Counted from the first letter of the stretch, positions 7,766 to 16,285 are shown. The stretch: 32,982 bases of DNA from Flavobacteriaceae bacterium (GCA_027080135.1 JALWUJ010000157.1:4550-37531), one strand, 5' to 3'. Program-made: numbers and translations. Notes: generated from the sequence alone by a model not told the origin.

Positions 7766-9874
7766 ATGAAAAATACTACGAAATTATTATCCCTACTTAT
7801 GTTACTGGTAGTTTTTCAATTTTCTTCTTGCCAAAAAGAAGAAGTGGTGTTAATAGACGAAACTCCACAAGAAGGAACTCTTACTAACGATTCTCCTCTT
7901 ACTTTGTTAATGTTTAGAACTTCATTAAACGATGGAAATAACGACGATTTTATAGATGGTGCCGATTGTTTTTCAATTGCATTTCCGTTTTCAGTAATGG
8001 TTGGAGATAATGAGTTTGTTATTGAAAATGATTTAGATTATCAAGCCGTTTTAGATTTTATTGTGGCTTCTGGAGGTTCGTTAAACGATATAGAAATAGT
8101 ATTTCCTATAACTATCGTTTTTCCAAATTACGATACAGTTGAGGTAAATACACAAGAAGAGCTAAATACTTATATCGAAGCTTGTGGAGACGAAATTATA
8201 AACGATATTGATTGTATCGATTTTGTTTATCCCCTAACTTTTTTTGTCTGGAATTCAGACACAGAAACAACTACAACAGTTACAGTAACTAGTGATGAAG
8301 ATCTTTATCAGTTTCTTTCTACCATGAGTACAACCGATTTTATTTCGATAGATTTTCCTATTTCGGTAGAGTTGGAAGATGGGTCTATAGTTACCGTAAA
8401 TTCTAACCAAGAATTAGAAAGTTTAATCATTTCATGTGAAGATACTGGAAATACAGATACCACAGAATTAGTACAATATTTAACCACAGACACTTGGTTT
8501 GTAGATTATTTTTTTGGTGGTACAGATGAAACTTCTAATTACTGCGAATACGGATTTAATTTTGATGCCAATGGAACTGTTTTAGCAAGTAACGGTAATA
8601 ATACTGTAAATGGAAATTGGGCAGTTATCACAGACAATAGTAATCTTAAAATAGAATTGGATTTTGGAACTATCATACCATTTGATGAACTTAACGACGA
8701 TTGGAATGTTCTTACTGCAACCAATAATGAGATTGAATTAAATGATGTTAGTGGTGGAAATGGCGGAACAGATGTACTAACTTTTAATAGAGAAATTACT
8801 AATTGTGATGGAGGAAATTCCTCAGAATTAGAAAGTTATTTAACCACCGATTCTTGGTTTGTAGCCTATTATTATAGTAATGTAGATGAAACGTTTAACT
8901 ATTGTGAATTTGAATTTACCTATCACACAGACGGAACAGTAATCGCTTCTAACGGAACGGATACAGTAAACGGAACTTGGGATGTAATTCTAGATAACGG
9001 TAATGAAAAAGTGGTTTTAGATTTCGGAACTATTATTCCTTTTGATGAGCTAAATGATGATTGGCTTGTACTAAATGCTAGTAATCTTGAAATTGAATTG
9101 CAAGATATAAGCGGAGGAAATGGCGGAACCGATCTATTAACTTTTAATAGAGAACCTACTATTTGTCAAGGAGGAAATTCAGATTTAGAGTATTACTTAA
9201 CAACCGATTTTTGGTACGTAGCTTACTATTTTAATGATGTTGACGAAACAACCAACTACTGTGAATTTGAGTTTACTTTCAACCCAAGTGGTACTGTAAA
9301 TGCTACCAACGGAATAGACTCTGTAAACGGTACTTGGGAAATTATTTACGATAGTGGGTTAGAAAAATTATTGTTAGATTTTGGAACTATTATTCCTTTT
9401 GATGAATTAAATGATGATTGGAATGTAAATACTGCAAATATGAATAGTATTGAATTGGAAGGAATCAGTGGAGGTGGAGGAGGAACCGAATATCTGACTT
9501 TAGACAGAACACCCACCATTTGTCAAGATAACAATACTTATTTAGAACAAGTTTTAGTAGATGGTGAATGGTTGGTAGCTCAATATTTAGATAACGGAAC
9601 CGATGAAACTTCCAATTATTATAATTATATTTTAAATTTTAATAGTAACGGAACTGTTTCAGCCAATAATGGAAGCAATGTAATTTATGGTACTTGGGAC
9701 GTAACAGGAAATACACAAAACTTAAATTTAGTATTGGACTTTGGCGTAAGCGTTCCTTTTGATGAATTTACAGACGATTGGGATGTACTAGATGTTCAAG
9801 TAAATAGAGTTGAATTAGAAGATGTAAGTGGTGGAGGTGGAGGAACCGATACACTTGTGTTTGAAAAAATATAA
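7766..9874 (+). CDS. Surface-type lipoprotein with four lipocalin-like repeats
   Basis: 702 residues from the ATG at 7766. The frame stays open further upstream but only from a TTG inside the sigma gene, and the lipoprotein signal (MKNTTKLLSLLMLL to FSSC22) starts here. Cys22 is followed by QKEE, close to the Flavobacteriia lipoprotein export signal, so surface exposure is predicted. Residues 66-224 hold two related units, each opening and closing with Cys (68/140 and 150/224) and containing FPI/FPF strand motifs. Residues 235-702 contain four repeats of about 120 residues with W-x-V, DET(S/T/F)NY, NGTV, VNGTW, FGTIIPFDELNDDW and GGNGGTD motifs. The G-T-W pattern and beta-rich makeup suggest small lipocalin-like barrels, which is inference. 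Divergent from the sigma gene, it is a likely sigma target and ligand-binding partner of the receptor. Confidence 0.85.
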   Translation: MKNTTKLLSLLMLLVVFQFSSCQKEEVVLIDETPQEGTLTNDSPLTLLMFRTSLNDGNNDDFIDGADCFSIAFPFSVMVGDNEFVIENDLDYQAVLDFIVASGGSLNDIEIVFPITIVFPNYDTVEVNTQEELNTYIEACGDEIINDIDCIDFVYPLTFFVWNSDTETTTTVTVTSDEDLYQFLSTMSTTDFISIDFPISVELEDGSIVTVNSNQELESLIISCEDTGNTDTTELVQYLTTDTWFVDYFFGGTDETSNYCEYGFNFDANGTVLASNGNNTVNGNWAVITDNSNLKIELDFGTIIPFDELNDDWNVLTATNNEIELNDVSGGNGGTDVLTFNREITNCDGGNSSELESYLTTDSWFVAYYYSNVDETFNYCEFEFTYHTDGTVIASNGTDTVNGTWDVILDNGNEKVVLDFGTIIPFDELNDDWLVLNASNLEIELQDISGGNGGTDLLTFNREPTICQGGNSDLEYYLTTDFWYVAYYFNDVDETTNYCEFEFTFNPSGTVNATNGIDSVNGTWEIIYDSGLEKLLLDFGTIIPFDELNDDWNVNTANMNSIELEGISGGGGGTEYLTLDRTPTICQDNNTYLEQVLVDGEWLVAQYLDNGTDETSNYYNYILNFNSNGTVSANNGSNVIYGTWDVTGNTQNLNLVLDFGVSVPFDEFTDDWDVLDVQVNRVELEDVSGGGGGTDTLVFEKI

Positions 9875-9931
9875 CCAAAATATAACGGAAATAAATCTAT
9901 GAAAAAGAAGTTTCTTATTTAGTTGGTTTGC

Positions 9932-10001
9932 GTTTTTGGTGAAAAGTTGGTAAGCATAATTACTTCGATTGATGCCCAAACTTACCAACTTCACCGAAAA
10001 C
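9932..10001 (+). repeat. Long inverted repeat between the two lipoprotein genes
   Basis: The arms 9932-9954 and 9981-10001 pair over 21 base pairs with one G-U pair and a two-base bulge, around a 26-base loop. No T-tract follows (ATTTATAAATG), so it is not a canonical terminator. It may protect the upstream mRNA, tune expression of the downstream lipoprotein, or be a remnant of a small mobile repeat. Confidence 0.7.
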
Positions 10002-10041
10002 ATTTATAAATGAATATCAATCAATATAAATCAAAAATATT

Positions 10042-10509
10042 ATGAAAAAGAAATTAAAAGCCACCCTATTACCATTATTATTAGCACTTGCTTTTATTGG
10101 ATGTTCAACTACAGATGATAATTCCATAGATAATTCTTCTAATGGCAATAATTCAACAGCAAGTCAGATAGAAAATACTGCTCAAACTGGAACTTGGAGA
10201 ATCACCTACTTTTACGATTCAGATCAAGATGAAACCAGTAATTTTACTGGTTATACCTTTACTTTTAACAGTGACGGAAGTTTAAAAGCTGTAAATGGAA
10301 GTACAACTGTTTCGGGAACTTGGTCGGTTACTAATAGTAGTTCATCTAACGATGACCATCATTTTAATATTTTCTTTGCCTCACCCAATAATTTTGAGGA
10401 CTTATCTGATGATTGGAAAATAATTTCAACAAGCGACACACAAATAAAACTTACGGATGTAAGTGGTGGTAATGGTGGTACCGATTTTTTAACTTTCGAG
10501 AAAAACTAA
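10042..10509 (+). CDS. Small lipoprotein with one lipocalin-like domain
   Basis: 155 residues. The lipoprotein signal runs to LAFIGC21 and a low-complexity Asn/Ser/Asp linker follows (22-45). The single domain (about 48-155) matches one repeat of the large upstream lipoprotein, sharing GTWRITYF, DETSNF, FNSDG, VSGTWSV, LSDDWKI and DVSGGNGGTDFLTFE. It lacks the two cysteines that sit in the first three repeats upstream, as does the fourth repeat. It is a tandem paralogue and probably part of the same regulon, 167 bases downstream with a large hairpin in between. A strong terminator follows. Confidence 0.85.
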   Translation: MKKKLKATLLPLLLALAFIGCSTTDDNSIDNSSNGNNSTASQIENTAQTGTWRITYFYDSDQDETSNFTGYTFTFNSDGSLKAVNGSTTVSGTWSVTNSSSSNDDHHFNIFFASPNNFEDLSDDWKIISTSDTQIKLTDVSGGNGGTDFLTFEKN

Positions 10510-10536
10510 AATCCCCGTTTTTTTTGCCCCAAATGT

Positions 10537-10576
10537 AAAGACCCTCTAATTGGTTAGTTGTAGAGGGTCTTTTTTG
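10537..10576 (+). terminator. Intrinsic terminator after the lipoprotein pair
   Basis: The 12-base arms AAAGACCCTCTA and TAGAGGGTCTTT pair perfectly around a 12-base loop, and the second arm runs into TTTTTTG. It ends the plus-strand lipoprotein transcript and lies before the convergent minus-strand gene. Confidence 0.9.
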
Positions 10577-10648
10577 TTGGCAATATCTCATATACAGCAG
10601 GTTTATAAGATAGTGTATAAGATTTTGACTACACTAGTAATTTATAAA

Positions 10649-11425
10649 TTACTTTCCTTGATAACGAGTAGAAGTCCCTTTTATCTCACCAGAAATACCA
10701 CTTAAATCTTCTCTAAAAGTCCAAAGTTCAGTTTGTTTTCCAATAGTTAATTCTCCCCATTCTTTTAGGAATTTATCGAAGGAGCCTTTGCCAAATACCT
10801 CTTCGTATTTTTTCGGAAATTCTCCAACTTTACTTAACCATCCCGAATTTTGATAAAAAGAAACAATTGCTAAATCCTTCCCTTCTTTAAAGTTTGGAAA
10901 TTCGTTGGTATAAATTCCATAAGAGTTTTCAGGATATTTTTCTTTCATTACCCTCTTAATTTTTTTCATCAATTCTAAGACTTCAGCTTGTTTAAAACGT
11001 TTGATATCGTACATATCTACCATGACGTTTTTAATGTTAAAATCTTTAGGGAAATTGGATAAATCTGGATAAAACCGCCAGTATATTTGATCGCCACCAG
11101 CGATGGTATATGGCTCAATGTTTTTGTTCCAATCTTCATCGTGACCTTCTTGCTGAGGTCTATCGTCAAAAGCACTCCAAGGGATGGGCCCCATTACCCA
11201 AAGGTACTTCCCAATATTGGCACCATTATTAATTTGGTAAATCCTAGATCCGTACATTCCGTCGGTATGGTACTTGTTGTTATGGGCAGCTACTCCTGCT
11301 TCAAATTCGGCAATGTATTTAGGGTTTACAGTCATCATACCGTTTTCAATCACGGTATATTCAGAATTACTTTGCGATATCACTAAAAAAGGAGCTAGTA
11401 ATATCCAATAAAAAATTGCTCTCAT
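10649..11425 (-). CDS. Unrecognised exported protein
   Basis: 258 residues with a signal peptide (MRAIFYWILLAPFLVIS, cleavage near SQS). Two halves have a similar alpha/beta layout: 20-115 (NPKYIAEFEAGVAAHNNKY, GSRIYQI, GKYLWVMGPIPW) and 130-235 (MVDMYDIKRF, VLELMKKIKRVMKEKYP, LAIVSFYQNSGW). This could be a tandem ferredoxin-like or dimeric alpha-beta barrel fold, which is inference. Aromatic residues are abundant. Catalytic residues cannot be named. The gene stands alone between the lipoprotein pair and the methyltransferase, with its own start region; an 18-bp A/T palindrome (10636-10653) overlaps its stop codon. Confidence 0.7.
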   Translation of the reverse strand: MRAIFYWILLAPFLVISQSNSEYTVIENGMMTVNPKYIAEFEAGVAAHNNKYHTDGMYGSRIYQINNGANIGKYLWVMGPIPWSAFDDRPQQEGHDEDWNKNIEPYTIAGGDQIYWRFYPDLSNFPKDFNIKNVMVDMYDIKRFKQAEVLELMKKIKRVMKEKYPENSYGIYTNEFPNFKEGKDLAIVSFYQNSGWLSKVGEFPKKYEEVFGKGSFDKFLKEWGELTIGKQTELWTFREDLSGISGEIKGTSTRYQGK

Positions 11426-11518
11426 AATTTTTATATTAAAGATTAATCCTTCTAAAGATACAAAAAAATGATGAGTAATTTGTTAAAATACAGACTTATA
11501 GAATTATAAGGAAGATAA

Positions 11519-12136
11519 TTATCTAATTTTGGCTGTACCCCAATAATTAAAACTAGCGGGTTTCCAGCCAGGAATATAATTGGATTCTAAATTTTCAAAT
11601 TGAAATCCGTTGACTTTAATTATCATAGGAATGTCTTTGTTTAAATTACAACCACCACCTACCATTTTCCATAGAGGATTGATTCGGTTTTGCCATTGTT
11701 GAATTACCTTGTCAGGTGCTTTTCCGTGTTCACAAAATAGTAATTTTCCTGAAGGTTTTAATACGCGTCTAATTTCTTCTAAAGACTGAAATGTATCTTT
11801 TATCGTACAAAGTGTATAAGTTAAAATTACAGTATCAAAACTATTATCTTCAGCAGGAATGTTTTCAGCAAAAGCCTGAACAAATTCAAAGTCAAAAGGT
11901 AGCTCTTGAGTATTTATTTTGTTTTTTTTCCAAGTTTCTAAGGAAGGTTCAATAGCGGTAAGGTTTTTTACTTTGTCTTTAGAATAGAACGGAAGGTTGA
12001 GTCCTGGACCAATTCCTATTTCAAGAACATTTCCTTCAGCAAAGGGGACAACCTTCATTCGTTGTAAGGACATAGGCTTTTGTTTGCAAGCCCAATTAAT
12101 GGCAGAAGGAAGTATATACTTGTCGTAAAAACCCAT
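11519..12136 (-). CDS. Class I SAM-dependent methyltransferase
   Basis: 205 residues. The SAM-binding motif I is VLEIGIGPGLNLPFY (about 37-51), an acidic strand-2 end is seen in TAIEPS, and motif III-like residues in NSFDTVILTYTLCTI. The later VLKPSGKLLFCEHG is typical of UbiE/Methyltransf_11-type enzymes. Substrate unknown; small-molecule or lipid methylation is most common in this family. It starts four bases after the stop of the YDYQAD-repeat gene and is the last gene of the compact minus-strand run. No signal peptide is present, so it is cytoplasmic, unlike its upstream neighbours. Confidence 0.88.
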   Translation of the reverse strand: MGFYDKYILPSAINWACKQKPMSLQRMKVVPFAEGNVLEIGIGPGLNLPFYSKDKVKNLTAIEPSLETWKKNKINTQELPFDFEFVQAFAENIPAEDNSFDTVILTYTLCTIKDTFQSLEEIRRVLKPSGKLLFCEHGKAPDKVIQQWQNRINPLWKMVGGGCNLNKDIPMIIKVNGFQFENLESNYIPGWKPASFNYWGTAKIR

Positions 12137-12140
12137 AGAG

Positions 12141-12473
12141 TTAGTACATTAAATGTTTTTTGTCATTTTTTTTCCAACCTGCTTGATAGCTGTTTTTAAC
12201 AAAAAATATTTTTAAGTCGGCTTGGTAATCGTAATCAACAAAATATACTTTTTTATCGGCTTGATAATCATAATCTGTAAAAAACCATTGTCCGTCATTT
12301 CCTTTTGCTTGGTAATCGTAATCTGCTTTATATACCAATAAATCAGCTTGATAATCGTAATCGGTTACAAAAATTGTTACATCCGCTTGATAATCATAAT
12401 CTGTAGAAAATACTTTCTGAGCTTGAACAGAAAAACTAAAAATGAATATTAAAAACAGTGCTATTTTTTTCAT
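12141..12473 (-). CDS. Exported YDYQAD-repeat protein (DUF6150-like)
   Basis: 110 residues: signal peptide (to VQAQ, 19) followed by six short repeats of about 13 residues ending in YDYQAD, YDYQAK or, in the last copy, NSYQAG. Between them run alternating hydrophobic and charged residues (VTIFVT, LLVYKA, KKVYFV, LKIFFV), as in a beta-hairpin or solenoid stack. I recall this repeat as that of the DUF6150 family of Bacteroidetes; its function is unknown. Five copies keep YDYQA exactly while the codons vary, so the protein sequence is under selection. It lies six bases after the barrel gene and four before the methyltransferase, clearly in one operon. Confidence 0.82.
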   Translation of the reverse strand: MKKIALFLIFIFSFSVQAQKVFSTDYDYQADVTIFVTDYDYQADLLVYKADYDYQAKGNDGQWFFTDYDYQADKKVYFVDYDYQADLKIFFVKNSYQAGWKKNDKKHLMY

Positions 12474-12479
12474 AATTAA

Positions 12480-13307
12480 TTACATTTTTGGAAATAATAA
12501 AATAATATTTGCTCTAAATCCCCAATCTGGATTAAAGGCATTATTACCATAAAACACTTTTGGACCACCACCCAATTGCAACATTTGGTTTCCAAATTTT
12601 ACTACTTTCGCGTAAAAGAAACCAACAAAACCGCCAAAAACATCATTGTCCCAGCTTTGTGTGTTTTCTGAAGCTAGTGTAAAAGAAGAACCAGATTTTG
12701 TTGCATAGGTAGCAAATGGCTGAAAGAATGTTGCGTTTACATCTGGTGTGTAATTTGGAAAAGTATCCACTCCGCCAACAGACCAAGTGTGATTAACCAA
12801 AGCACCAATAGTCCATTGTCCTATTAGTTTTAAAGCCAAAGCATTTGGTCCAACACCAAATTTTTTGGAAGCAAAAGCATCGTTGGTAGCAGTTGGTAAC
12901 AAAAATACGGGGCCTACACCCCAAACCAATCCATTGTTTACTTTTTTTGGAGAAAAGAAAACACTTTGTAAAATATCACCCATACCAAATTCACTATTAT
13001 TAAGAGCATAAACATCTGAAGTTGAAATAACAGGGACAATGGTTCTACTAATTAAATTCCAATTTTCTCCCAAAGAAATAGGAATTACTGGCTGTATATT
13101 AACATTGTATCTAAAACCTTCCAAGGGCCCCACATTAAAATCAAAATTATTTTGAATTGGAACACTAATTAAAGCTGCTACGGGATTTGCCAATTGTTTT
13201 GCTAACTCTTCGGCAGATGCACCACCTTTTTCGGCGGGTTGGTCTTGTGAGTAAACAGAACTAATTGTTACTAATAACAGTAATAGAAGGGTAATTTTAT
13301 TTTTCAT
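12480..13307 (-). CDS. Predicted outer-membrane beta-barrel protein
   Basis: 275 residues. A signal peptide ends near SVYSQ, and a short helical segment with SAEELAKQLANPVAALISVP follows. The rest is built of amphipathic strands (FRYNVNIQPVIPISLG, WNLISRTIVPVIST, GVGPVFLLPTAT, GGFVGFFYAKVV, MLQLGGGPKVFYG) and ends with a strand, RANIILLFPKM, as outer-membrane barrels do. Proteins with this NPVA-LISVP opening are usually annotated as transporters or, misleadingly, neuromedin U; the true substrate is unknown. It follows the multiheme cytochrome gene by 42 bases and precedes the YDYQAD gene by six. Confidence 0.75.
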   Translation of the reverse strand: MKNKITLLLLLLVTISSVYSQDQPAEKGGASAEELAKQLANPVAALISVPIQNNFDFNVGPLEGFRYNVNIQPVIPISLGENWNLISRTIVPVISTSDVYALNNSEFGMGDILQSVFFSPKKVNNGLVWGVGPVFLLPTATNDAFASKKFGVGPNALALKLIGQWTIGALVNHTWSVGGVDTFPNYTPDVNATFFQPFATYATKSGSSFTLASENTQSWDNDVFGGFVGFFYAKVVKFGNQMLQLGGGPKVFYGNNAFNPDWGFRANIILLFPKM

Positions 13308-13349
13308 AATTGTGAGTATTTAATTTCAAATTTACAATAATAATGTCAC

Positions 13350-14549
13350 TTACTTAATGGTATAAATATAATTTTCCTCGAATATAGAAATAGACAATGG
13401 ATATTCTTTTCCTAATTTATTATAATTGGCGTGTTCTTGGCTTAACCGATGTTTTGTTACTTCTACTTGAAGTGTATATGTTCCTTTTTCTGAAGGTGAA
13501 TAAGAAAAATCAAACGTTCTTTCTTCGTTAGGAAATAAATTGTTATCCGAAAGTTTTTGTGCTTTGGGATGCCATTCCCATTGTTCCCCAATTCGATCTG
13601 TTTTTTCTGAAATAATTTCACCTTGTTTATTTTTTAATTGAAAGGTAATTAAAAAGAAACGCTCCGGATCTCCCGTAGGAACACGATGTCCTGCATGTTC
13701 GTTCTTTACTTTTAAACTAAAACGAACAGAATCTTTAACAGAAATATTTTTCTTTATTTCTGAAGGATAAACTTCCAAACCATTTAGCATTTTAGTTTTT
13801 AAAGTATCCACTTTAGGAATTCCAGAACCTGCAAAATAATGCAAATGACTTAATCGCTCGCCATAACCTGAAACAATTTCTCTGTTAATAGGTTCCATAT
13901 GGCAAATTTTACAATCTTTTTTTCCGTAGTAAGGACCTTCTTTCCATTCGTCTCCTGTTTCAAAACTACAAACCAAATCGGGAGTTATTACTGCCACTGC
14001 ATTATGACATCCAATACAAAGGTTTTCTGAAAGGTGCTTTGTGTCCTTTATCGTTTTGTGAGGTGCTTTTTTAGTTCCTGTTGGGCCAATTATAGCACCA
14101 TCTCTTACGTGACAACTTGCACAATTTATTCCTTCTTGCTGAAGTTCTTCATCAAACTCTGGATTCAACTCTTTTACAGGTTGGTAAATATCGCCATCGA
14201 CCAAGCCTTTAATTATATATTCTTGCTGATTTTGAAGCGGAATATGACAATTAATACACATAAACGGACTCGTTTCTTTTTTTAATTCTGCCTGAAATTG
14301 CTTGTCTGTCCAGGCATTTGCGTGTGTAGAAAGTTTCCACTCATTATAGTGTGTTTGATGGCAAACACCACATTGTTTTGCACTTAACGAAGCAATTCCT
14401 TCAGGTAATTCCTGATTTGGTATCGCAAAATCCCAAGTGTTTTCTAGTGGCTGAACATTCTTGTATTTTTCTTCTTTACACTTGATAAAGCTAAGTAAAA
14501 CAAAGCTTAAAATTAGTAATAAAATAGGAGAGGAGTGGTTGTTTTTCAT
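13350..14549 (-). CDS. Five-heme cytochrome c lipoprotein
   Basis: 399 residues. A lipoprotein-type signal ends at FIKC24, followed by KEEK; this acidic start fits the surface-export signal of Flavobacteriia, although Lys before the Cys is unusual. Five CxxCH heme-attachment motifs lie at residues 60-64, 98-102, 143-147, 178-182 and 213-217. The first sits in CHQTHYNEWKLSTHA, the arrangement of the cytochrome c554-like multiheme families. Residues 245-399 form a beta-sandwich-like domain with the NEHAGHRVPTG motif common in such cytochromes. Electron transfer is certain in type; partner and direction are unknown. The gene sits 31 bases after the serine hydrolase gene and 42 bases before the barrel gene. 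Confidence 0.9.
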   Translation of the reverse strand: MKNNHSSPILLLILSFVLLSFIKCKEEKYKNVQPLENTWDFAIPNQELPEGIASLSAKQCGVCHQTHYNEWKLSTHANAWTDKQFQAELKKETSPFMCINCHIPLQNQQEYIIKGLVDGDIYQPVKELNPEFDEELQQEGINCASCHVRDGAIIGPTGTKKAPHKTIKDTKHLSENLCIGCHNAVAVITPDLVCSFETGDEWKEGPYYGKKDCKICHMEPINREIVSGYGERLSHLHYFAGSGIPKVDTLKTKMLNGLEVYPSEIKKNISVKDSVRFSLKVKNEHAGHRVPTGDPERFFLITFQLKNKQGEIISEKTDRIGEQWEWHPKAQKLSDNNLFPNEERTFDFSYSPSEKGTYTLQVEVTKHRLSQEHANYNKLGKEYPLSISIFEENYIYTIK

Positions 14550-14580
14550 AAAGAAATAATTCTGACAAAATTATGAAATA

Positions 14581-16140
14581 TTACTCAATCCGCTGTAAAT
14601 CTAAATCTTGAAAATCGAAGCTAAAATCTATGTTTGGAGAGATTCCTTTCATTTTAATGCTTTGTGCTTTTCCTTCTTCATCTAAAGCAAATATTGCAAA
14701 AGCATCGCCATTCATATCTTGAAATTCCCATTTGATCGCAAAACTATTTGCTTTATAATAAGCCATTGGTCCATTTAATTTTGGAGAACGATGCGAGGTA
14801 AACCAAAGTTGATTATCATTCATAGAAACTGTAATTTTTCCAAACCATTTGTCTTTATAAACTCCTACAAAATCTTCAGGATTTATGTTGCTATTATCTG
14901 CTTTGGCAACCGTTTCCCAAACTTCTTTTGTAATTGCATCACCTTCACTTTCTTGTTTGGAATAATAATCAGAAATTTTTTTAGTCCACTCATAATCATC
15001 CAAACCTAAATAGCTGTCAACAATAGTTCTGGAAACAGCACTAAAAACTCCCGCTCCTCCGTTGGAAGTGTTGGTTAAAACCACGACACCCAAATTTAAA
15101 TCTGGTATTAAAACCGTTCTGGATAACATTCCTGGAAGTCCTCCAGTATGTGAAACACTTAGGTTTCCGTTAAGGTCTGTAAGCCCCCAACCCAATCCAT
15201 AACCTGAAAAATGGGAGTTGTATCTAGGATTTCTATTAACATCTAACAAAGTATGAAGTTTCCACATTTCGTTTTGACTTTCCTCAGTAAAAAGTTGTTT
15301 GTCTAAATTTTCACCATACTTTCCGTGGTTAAGTTGTACTAACATCCACTGACATAAATCATTTACATTTGATAAAATTCCACCAGCAGCACCGTTAATC
15401 ATTTCATCAAAATGCTCGGTAGTTCTCATCGGTCCTGTTTCGGTGGTGTGCGGAACAGCAAAATTGCTAAAATCGAAAACTTGATTCATTGAGGAAAAAG
15501 AATTATCCATTCCCAGAGGTTTAAAAATTCTGTTTTGTACAAACTGCTCCCACGAAACTCCACTAACCCTTCCTACCAATTCGCCAGCCACTAAATACAA
15601 TAAATTGTCATAATCAAATTTGGTTCTAAAAGCGGAAACAGGTTTAAAATATTGAAAATTTTTCAGAATATCATTAATCGTAAAATCGGAGCCGTCGGGA
15701 AATAACATTAAGTCACCCATTCCTAAACTAAGTCCACTTCGGTGTGTGAGTAAATCTACAATATTAAAGTTTTCGGTTACATAAGCGTTGTACATTTTAA
15801 ATTCAGGAATGTACTGAATGACTTTATCGTCCCAAGATAGTTTTCCTTCTTCCACCAACATTGCCAAAGCAGTTGTTGTAAAAGCTTTACTGTTAGAGGC
15901 AATCGCGAAATTAGTGTACTTGTTTACGGGTTCATTAGTGTCGATAGACTTTACACCATACCCTTTTGAATGAATTATTTTTCCGTCTTTTACAATGGCA
16001 ACTGCGGTTCCAGCAACGTTAAATTCTTTTAAAGCATTTTCAACCAAAGCATCTACTTCGGAAGAAGTTAATTGTGCGAAACTTGTGCTTATAGATAAGA
16101 ATGTGAAAAATAAAAAGGATAAAAAAGGTAGTTTTTTCAT
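14581..16140 (-). CDS. Serine hydrolase, class C beta-lactamase-like family
   Basis: 519 residues with a signal peptide ending near SFAQ (23). The catalytic core spans about 27-375: SxxK nucleophile motif S82-N-S-K85, the Tyr motif Y177-D-N179 and the third motif H331-T-G-G. These are the marks of the beta-lactamase/D-Ala-D-Ala peptidase superfamily of esterase, peptidase and ClbP-like enzymes. The C-terminal part (about 410-515, PEDFVGVYKDKWFGKITVSM) looks like the DUF3471-type domain often attached. A cell-wall, peptide or ester substrate in the periplasm is possible; true beta-lactam resistance is not implied. First gene of the minus-strand run; divergent from ffh. Confidence 0.88.
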   Translation of the reverse strand: MKKLPFLSFLFFTFLSISTSFAQLTSSEVDALVENALKEFNVAGTAVAIVKDGKIIHSKGYGVKSIDTNEPVNKYTNFAIASNSKAFTTTALAMLVEEGKLSWDDKVIQYIPEFKMYNAYVTENFNIVDLLTHRSGLSLGMGDLMLFPDGSDFTINDILKNFQYFKPVSAFRTKFDYDNLLYLVAGELVGRVSGVSWEQFVQNRIFKPLGMDNSFSSMNQVFDFSNFAVPHTTETGPMRTTEHFDEMINGAAGGILSNVNDLCQWMLVQLNHGKYGENLDKQLFTEESQNEMWKLHTLLDVNRNPRYNSHFSGYGLGWGLTDLNGNLSVSHTGGLPGMLSRTVLIPDLNLGVVVLTNTSNGGAGVFSAVSRTIVDSYLGLDDYEWTKKISDYYSKQESEGDAITKEVWETVAKADNSNINPEDFVGVYKDKWFGKITVSMNDNQLWFTSHRSPKLNGPMAYYKANSFAIKWEFQDMNGDAFAIFALDEEGKAQSIKMKGISPNIDFSFDFQDLDLQRIE

Positions 16141-16210
16141 GGTAATAAATTTAATTATGAGAGTTTAAATGTAAACAAAAACAATGTTTCTGACACAACG
16201 TAAAAATACT

Positions 16211-16240
16211 TTGCTACTCCTAGCTCAATTGTTATCTTTG
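16211..16240 (+). promoter_or_regulatory. ffh promoter, Bacteroidetes type
   Basis: TTG at 16211-16213 and TATCTTTG at 16233-16240 are separated by 19 bases, a full match to the TTG-N19-TAnnTTTG consensus of the primary Bacteroidetes sigma factor. The predicted start of transcription is near 16245, giving a leader of about 40 bases. Confidence 0.75.
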
Positions 16241-16285
16241 CAAATCCTTTTTGGGAAATACAAAAAATAAAACTGAAGAAAGAAT

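Noticed and set aside
10636-10653. 18-bp palindrome AGTAATTTATAAATTACT as terminator
   Set aside because: It overlaps the stop codon of the 258-residue gene, is purely A/T-rich in its centre and has no T-tract.
14581-16140. Beta-lactam resistance gene
   Set aside because: The motifs only place it in the broad serine hydrolase superfamily; the DUF3471-like C-terminal domain argues against a true beta-lactamase.
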